A stretch of 13,392 bases of DNA from an uncultured Coprococcus sp. (lineage in GTDB: Bacteria > Bacillota > Clostridia > Lachnospirales > Lachnospiraceae): NCBI GenBank assembly GCA_900548215.1, contig URJI01000076.1, positions 1 through 13,392 on the forward strand. Reading direction: 5' to 3'. A model generated the notes under the pieces. The model worked only from the letters and a program-made list of their open reading frames with translations, searched no databases and was not told the DNA's origin. Positions 12,351-13,392 of this stretch are shown one piece after another; position 1 is the stretch's first letter; each line of letters starts with the position of its first letter. The position numbers and the translations under genes were made by a program.

Positions 12351-13392
12351 ATGAGGAAGAAAGTATTATCATTTACACTTGCTGCTGCAATGATGGCAGG
12401 ATGCCTTGCAGGATGCGGCAATGCAGATTCAAAGAATGAAGGAACAACAGCAGCTGCTGGTGACAGCACAACACAGGCTGCAGCTGCATCAGATGATGCT
12501 ATTCAGAACTTAATTGATGCAACAACAGGAACTGTAGATCTTTCAGTATGGGCTTCTGAGGAAGATCAGGACCTCACAACACAGGTTATTGAAGATTTCA
12601 AGAAAAAGTATCCAGACGTTGACTTCAACATCACACTCGGAGCTGAGTCAGAGTCAAAGGCAAAGGACGATATCCTGGTAGACGTTGAGGCTGCTCCTGA
12701 TGTATTCGCATTTGCTGATGACCAGATCAATGAGCTGGTTAAGGCTGGAGCTCTTCAGCCGGTACAGGCTACATATACTTTTGATGTTGCAAAAGAGAAT
12801 GTGGCAGCTTCTATAGAGGCAGCTTCTGTAGACGGAACATTATATGCATATCCAATGACAGCGGACAACGGATACTTCATGTTCTATGATTCATCAGTAT
12901 TCACAGAGGATGATGTTCAGTCGATGGATGCCATGATCGAGGCAGCAAAGAAGGCAAACAAGAAGATCGCTATGAACGTATCAGATGCTTGGTATGTATA
13001 CTCATTCTTCCAGGGCGCAGGTCTTGACCTTACCCTTAATGATGACGGACTTACAAATACATGTAACTGGAATCAGGCAGGTGGTACAGATGTAGCTCAG
13101 GCAATCCTTGATCTCTTCAAGACCGGCGTATTTGTAGATATGGATGATCCTACACAGGCAACAGCAATCGCTGAGGGTACGATCTGTGCAGCAGTTAACG
13201 GAACATGGAGAGCAGCAGACGCTGAGGCAGCATGGGGCGAGAACTATGCAGCAGCTAAGCTTCCTACATATACAGTTGCAGGCAAGCAGGTTCAGATGGC
13301 TTCATTCTCAGGATGCAAGCTTATCGGTGTAAATCCACATTCAAAGAATGTAGGCTGGTCAATGCTCCTTGCTGAGTACCTTACATCAGAGG
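12351..13392 (+). CDS. Lipoprotein substrate-binding protein of a sugar (maltodextrin-type) ABC transporter, 3'-truncated
   Basis: The frame is open from ATG 12351 to the window end (347 codons). AGGAGG lies 8 bases before the start. A lipoprotein signal peptide is clear: MRKK, a hydrophobic stretch, and lipobox LAGC (residues 19-22), with a second possible MAGC just before it. A Thr/Ala/Ser-rich tether follows (about 30-50). The body has features of the SBP_bac_1/8 extracellular solute-binding family: DLSVWASEEDQDLTTQVIEDF, KKYPDVDFNITLG, APDVFAFADDQINELVKAGALQP, YAYPMTADNGYFMFYD, AAVNGTW. It should be anchored outside the membrane and deliver sugar to permeases encoded beyond the window. 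Maltose or maltodextrin is the best guess from similarity and from the LacI/MalR-type operator upstream, but the substrate is not proven. Codon use is strongly biased, as in a highly expressed gene. Confidence 0.9.
   Translation, partial: MRKKVLSFTLAAAMMAGCLAGCGNADSKNEGTTAAAGDSTTQAAAASDDAIQNLIDATTGTVDLSVWASEEDQDLTTQVIEDFKKKYPDVDFNITLGAESESKAKDDILVDVEAAPDVFAFADDQINELVKAGALQPVQATYTFDVAKENVAASIEAASVDGTLYAYPMTADNGYFMFYDSSVFTEDDVQSMDAMIEAAKKANKKIAMNVSDAWYVYSFFQGAGLDLTLNDDGLTNTCNWNQAGGTDVAQAILDLFKTGVFVDMDDPTQATAIAEGTICAAVNGTWRAADAEAAWGENYAAAKLPTYTVAGKQVQMASFSGCKLIGVNPHSKNVGWSMLLAEYLTSE

Noticed and set aside
11992..12372. Minus-strand 126-codon open frame, Cys- and Phe-rich
   Set aside because: It covers the promoters, operators and start of the sugar-binding gene on the other strand, lacks a ribosome binding site, and has a composition typical of reversed AT-rich DNA.

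Overview
The window looks like a chromosomal segment of a Clostridia/Lachnospiraceae-type Firmicute (Coprococcus, Butyrivibrio and Roseburia relatives are the closest impression). The reasons are the moderate GC with AT-rich intergenic DNA, strong GGAG-type ribosome binding sites, intrinsic terminators with U-tracts, a homocysteine methyltransferase/MTHFR fusion, a YlmH protein, and a LacI regulator next to a lipoprotein sugar-binding protein. Species cannot be fixed from sequence alone.

Layout. Bases 1-1582 hold the 3' part of a housekeeping-type ABC-F ATPase and its terminator. Bases 1597-3302 are an AT-richer accessory patch: a minus-strand AAA/DUF4143 ATPase, a 23-bp tandem repeat array, a promoter, and a frameshifted coding remnant. 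Bases 3323-6580 carry two plus-strand metabolic genes: the bifunctional homocysteine S-methyltransferase/methylenetetrahydrofolate reductase and an NAD(P)-dependent malic enzyme, with a terminator after the second. Bases 6668-7667 are a translationally coupled regulatory pair: a small XRE repressor-like protein and a LytTR DNA-binding protein whose receiver-like domain has lost its phosphoacceptor. This pair runs into the convergent ylmH gene (7639-8418, minus), and the two 3' ends overlap.

Bases 8419-8971 contain no convincing gene on either strand. They do contain a well-formed plus-strand transcription unit: a promoter at 8707-8735, a 5' hairpin, a branched C-rich structure and a perfect 13-bp terminator ending at 8948. 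I read it as a small RNA of about 205 nt. Next come an unrecognised 277-aa minus-strand protein and a divergent XRE-type regulator (9973-10554).

Bases 10643-13392 form a sugar-uptake locus: a LacI-family regulator and the first gene (lipoprotein substrate-binding protein, truncated by the window end) of a likely maltodextrin-type ABC transporter. An 18-bp operator-like sequence, AGAACAACCGNTTGCGCA, occurs just downstream of the promoters of both genes, with a weaker third copy between them. This indicates an autoregulated LacI regulon.

The most interesting items are the candidate sRNA with CCCC-rich loops, the shared LacI operator, the coupled XRE/pseudo-receiver LytTR pair, a ylmH terminator hairpin buried in the opposing coding sequence, and the 23-bp repeat array.
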